Source of the DNA: Microcebus murinus
Taxonomy: Eukaryota > Chordata > Mammalia > Primates > Cheirogaleidae
Reading direction: 5' to 3'
DNA: 64,000 nt
Assembly (NCBI RefSeq): GCF_040939455.1
Contig: NC_134104.1
Location: forward strand, 145,426,501-145,490,500
Shown here: positions 60,321-64,000 of the stretch, in pieces
Position numbering within the stretch: the stretch's first letter is position 1
Layout of the letters: each line of letters opens with the position of its first letter
Notes under the pieces: generated by a model
What the model was told of the DNA's origin: nothing
The model's database searches: none
What the model saw: only the letters and a program-made list of their open reading frames with translations
Program-made: the position numbers and the translations under genes

Positions 60321-62369
60321 TTCCATTCTTTTTCTTCTGTTTCTCCCTCAACACTCTGCCTCTGAGCTCTCTCCATGGTGTGGTGTAGGCAGCTAGTTCT
60401 TTGCTTCTGATAGCTGCAGAGTGGTCTGTATTAGGCATCTACCATACTTTATCCATTCCCCTAGAGGAGACAGATTGAAGATGGTAAGTGGATGGAAGAG
60501 TAGTAACTGCCTGTGTTTCTGTTCTCTTCACTCTGCTAATTCCTGAAGTGGAGATGGGCAAAGAAGCAAGTGTTGTCTCAGAACCCCAAAATGCTCAGGA
60601 CCAGGAGGCATCTTAGAAGTTGGAGGTGCGGGGTGGGGCTGAAAGCAGGTGGCTCGGTGGAAAGGTGACCCACAGGCCAGCAGACCCAGAGATGCCTCCC
60701 CAGCCCTGCCAGCCAGAGATGGGCCCTCCCCGTGGCAGGCTTCCCTCTGGGCTCTGGGAGGGGGGCATCTGGCACAGTGGAAGCAGGAGCGAGGAGCCTT
60801 ACTGCGAGTATGCGGTCCACTGAGAACCCTGGTTCCCTGCTTCTGCTGGGTGCTGCAACTCTGGCTCTTAACCTGCACATTCCCACTAGGCAGGGGGTTG
60901 GAGAAATTCACATTGAGAAACTGACCAGCCGGAGAGAAAAGACCTTTGATACTGGACACTGCCTAACCATCCACACTGCTCACCTGTCAAGAAGCCCTGC
61001 CTGCCCCACATTCATTTCCATCCCTCTTTCTCCTTGCCTGCCTCTTCCATGAGGGCTGTGAAGCTGAGTGTTTGCCTCTGCGGTTTTCCCTGTACCCAGT
61101 GGCTGCCACGTAACTCGATGATGGCCAAGGATCACACGCAAGCTCTGCTGGGGAAGAACAGCTTCTGGGAGAGCACTTGCTTTCCTGATGAAAGAGCACC
61201 TGAGCAGCTGGATCTGCTGTCTTCCCTCTTCCCTCTTCTCCCCACCTTGGACGAGGACATGATCTTGGAGCTGATGAAACCTTCCTCAGCCACGAAGGTA
61301 AGGCCAGGAGATTTGCAGGGACGTTGACCCTATCAACAGTGAACTACAGAACCAATGCCTTCCTACTTCTCTTTTACTCTTTTTTTTTTTTTTTTTTTTT
61401 TTAACATGTAAGAAAGGATTCTTTGCTATTTGTGGCCAGATTGCTGTTGGGTGGGGGAGGGACCTGGCAGCCCAGTTGTTCCTAATACAGACTGTTTACC
61501 GACTCTCCTACTTTTAGCCTCACCCTTCCTCCCCCACTTTCAAAGGTGCCCAGTGCCTCCAGTCCTGGGAACTTTCCAGGGTTTCAGGGAGGGCGGGCAA
61601 GCCTTGCTTTCTTTTGTCACTGTTTCCTCCGCAGGCGATTTGAATTCTGCCTTCCCCACTCTGCTAAGGCAGTTACTGCTCAAACTTCCAAAAAGTTGTC
61701 GTCACTTCTGCTGTTGGCTCCTCTGGCACACATTTGGTTCCTGTAGGGTTTAATGCCTTTTTAAAGTTATCTCACTGTCATTCTAGTGAAGTTTCAAGAG
61801 GTGTCTTCAATTCAGCACATTTTGAAGAAAGCCCTCCATTTGAGTTTCTACCTCAGACAATTTAAAATGATAATCAGATGCTACCTTCAGGTGTTGTCAG
61901 CATTCTTGCTTTATTTTGCATGATTGAGCAGTTGAGACCCTCTGTCTTAGAAGGAGCAGAGAAAAATAGAAATGTATTCGTGGTCAAAGGCAAGGGCATG
62001 ACCTGCTTCCAAAAGGGGATGGTGACCTGGTCTCACCTTTTTCCCCAGATGATGGACAGGTTAATGCTCTTATCTGAGGGACCAGGCAAGGATCCCAATT
62101 CAGATCACCTTCACCTCTGCCAGGTCCCCGCTGGTCCAAATGATGCCCGCCTGCAAATGAGAAAGAGCCGCCCCTTCCTCAAGACACTCGACTGCCATCT
62201 GCTGGAAACTTGGGAGAAAATAGACATAAATCTCTGATGACTGGGAATGTGCATTGATCGTACCCCAAAGCTGTGTAAAGCACAACTGTCCCATGGCAGC
62301 CGGCTCCTACCCCCACCTATCCCTTCTCTTCTTTACAAAATGCAGTCCCTTGCCCATCAGTCTGGCCAT

Positions 62370-62575
62370 TGCAGTGACCAGGAAGCAGGGCTGCAGGACC
62401 AGAGAAGCCTACATTGGATTCATCACTTACAGTCCATGTGATCTTGGATTAGACACATAACCTTTCTGGACCTTACTCTACCCATATGTAAAATGGGATC
62501 ATTATCTACCCACCTCATTGAGTCGTTAAGAGGAGCAAATGAAATAACATACGGGAAAGTGTTTTAAAAATGGAA
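62370..62575 (-). repeat. MIR SINE
   Basis: 'tcttggattagacacataac', 'tatgtaaaatgggatcatta' and 'ttgagtcgttaagaggagca' form a reverse MIR. Confidence 0.75.
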
Positions 62576-63412
62576 TAAAGGTTTTACAGATTGAATTTGA
62601 CAGTCATATTATTTAAAGCCTGTTCTCCCTTTGCCTTCAACTGTGTTCCTTAAAAACAGACTCTGGGGTGGATATTCGCACGCAGCAAGTTCTACGGGCC
62701 GCACTTGGGAATGACACCTGTGAGGACCAGAGGGAAGCAGGGTCGGGGCAGAGGAAGTTGAACTCTAATGCCAAGCCTTCCAGAAGCTCTGGAGCTGGAA
62801 TGACCCCTCAGAGTTGTCCCAATTTGAGGCTAGAGGCGGGTGAGAGAGCTTTTCTACTCCTGCTTCAACCAGTCATTGGCCGTGGGCTGCTCCTGTCAAG
62901 AGGCCATGACCTTGGGCGAGTCGGCTCCCGGGGGGCAAAGGCAGTGCTCAGAAAGGGGCACCGCTGTGAGCTGTCAGCAGCCTGGCAGCTGGAGGAACAA
63001 CGGGGCCTCCATCCCCAGAGCAGCTCTGGGCAGCTCACCACAGCAGGCGCTCTGTCCCGGTTGTAATGTGCGGAGGCGTGTGTCCTTCTCGGTGGATGCA
63101 AGACAGAAGATGGGGAAGGAAGAGCCAGTGATGGATTCTGTGTGCTACACAACCGTCCTGGCTGAGCTCTGGTGGGCAAGAGGCACGGGCTGCTGTGCTG
63201 GCATTATCTTTTCCATGCAGCGGCCTTTCTGCCAGATGTGCTGCTCGAAGCATATTCTGCAGCAACATCCCACGTCCACATAGGGCAACCTCTTCCCCAC
63301 GTTCCGTCACATTCCACTGGGGGCATATGGTCACTCTGAGTTCTGCCACCTCCACGAAAGTGAGATGGCCGTCCTGTGATCTGTCATGTTTAACATCAGT
63401 GCAACGGGGTAG

Positions 63413-63621
63413 TTGCGTAACTCCTCAAACTTTCTAAACAGGGGGCCAGTTCACTGTCCCTCAGACCGTCGGAGGGCCGTTGGAGAGCGAGGTGCACATT
63501 CCACACATGCACACTGTGGGCTAAGCAGGACAGGCAGTGGTGGCAAAAACACCCGGAGGGCCAGATAAATGTGCTAGGCGGCCCGTATGTGGCCTGTGGG
63601 CTGCAGTTTGAGGACCCCTGC
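63413..63621. mobile_element. Short hAT-type non-autonomous DNA transposon
   Basis: The right end reverse-complements to CAGGGGTCCTCAAACTGCAG and the left end is a worn form of it (aactcctcaaactttc). The internal 'cagggggccagttcactgtc' and 'cctcagaccgtcggagggcc' recall a 'CAGGGGTCC' hAT family. About 209 bp, no coding. Confidence 0.7.
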
Positions 63622-64000
63622 ATAAGAGGATCGGGACAAGACAGTATTCACAGGCTGCAGATTCAGAGCTTGGTGCCTGGATTCAGCCTACAGATGTATT
63701 TCGGGGTAGGGGCATGGGTATAGGAAGAGTATGTCAAAGAGTTTATAATAATGTCTTTATCAGGGACATGCCCTCTCCAGGTCTCCTTTGTCCCTGCCAT
63801 TCCTTGTTGTATTATGTTTATTAACATTCCCTGCCTGGCTCTTTAGGCATTCGTATTTTTCTTTCGTGGATCAGGGTCAAGGAGCCCAGTGAGGATTCTG
63901 GAGCACCCAGTGTGGCCGCATGCGCTAGCATCAGAAGCACGTAGGTGCTGGTAGGAGGGCTGGGAATTCGGGGTTCCGGGCAGGCTGCATGTTGAGATGA

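Larger units (their letters stand above)
58081..64000. other. Upstream intergenic region
   Basis: Holds an (AC)n run (58242-58270), an old L1 (59510-60320), a T21-type homopolymer (61380-61402), a reverse MIR (62370-62575) and a small hAT element (63413-63621). The ranges 58300-59500, 60470-62370 and 62600-63400 contain nothing recognised. No SCN10A exon is present. Confidence 0.75.

Noticed and set aside
61034..61327. 97-codon frame ending near a GTAAGG donor-like site
   Set aside because: I considered an upstream exon (DEDMILELMKPSSATK then aaggtaaggcc), but there is no acceptor-bounded frame, no known protein I recognise, and no partner exon.

Overview
This window is mammalian nuclear DNA, most probably from a strepsirrhine primate (lemur or loris group). 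It carries the 5' part of SCN5A, the gene for the cardiac voltage-gated sodium channel alpha subunit Nav1.5, on the minus strand. The strepsirrhine call rests on the full-length Alu at 11601-11942, whose right arm contains the extra 'ttggccaattaatttc' segment I know from lemur Alus, and on an L1 3' end beginning 'ttacgggggtacag'. The species is not resolved.

Layout, right to left, which is gene order. The range 57.0-64 kb is upstream intergenic DNA with a CA-rich repeat field, an old L1 and a small hAT element. The CpG-island promoter and non-coding exon 1 lie at about 56.5-57.25 kb. A 16.2-kb intron 1 holds several muscle-type motif clusters. Coding exons 2 to 14 then follow: 40368-40692 (ATG at 40640), 37777-37895, 30350-30439, 28856-28984, the exclusive pair 6A (22156-22247) and 6 (21915-22006), 18234-18464, 16581-16644, 15136-15277, 14415-14612, 13128-13307, 12149-12520, 6072-6204 and 4868-5106. 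Every coding-exon length equals the human SCN5A length as I remember it. The frame is open throughout: 2,262 nt, 754 codons. The model ends in domain II just before S2; exon 15 would lie left of base 1.

The exons encode the cytoplasmic N-terminus, all of domain I (S1-S6, with a choice of two S3-S4 cassettes), the phosphorylation-rich DI-DII linker and the start of domain II. Intron 3 is a minor-class (U12, AT-AC) intron. The rest is repeats (L1, L2, MIR, MER5-type hAT, a Tigger/MER44-type element, one LTR, Alus) plus several minisatellites. No tRNA, rRNA, CRISPR array or second protein gene is supported. The most interesting observations are: three short tail-less Alu 5'-domain insertions with target-site duplications; arginine at the residue matching the human H558R polymorphism; a C-tract (G4-capable on the opposite strand) between exons 6A and 6; a twin-primed L1; and MEF2/TEAD and octamer motif clusters in intron 1.
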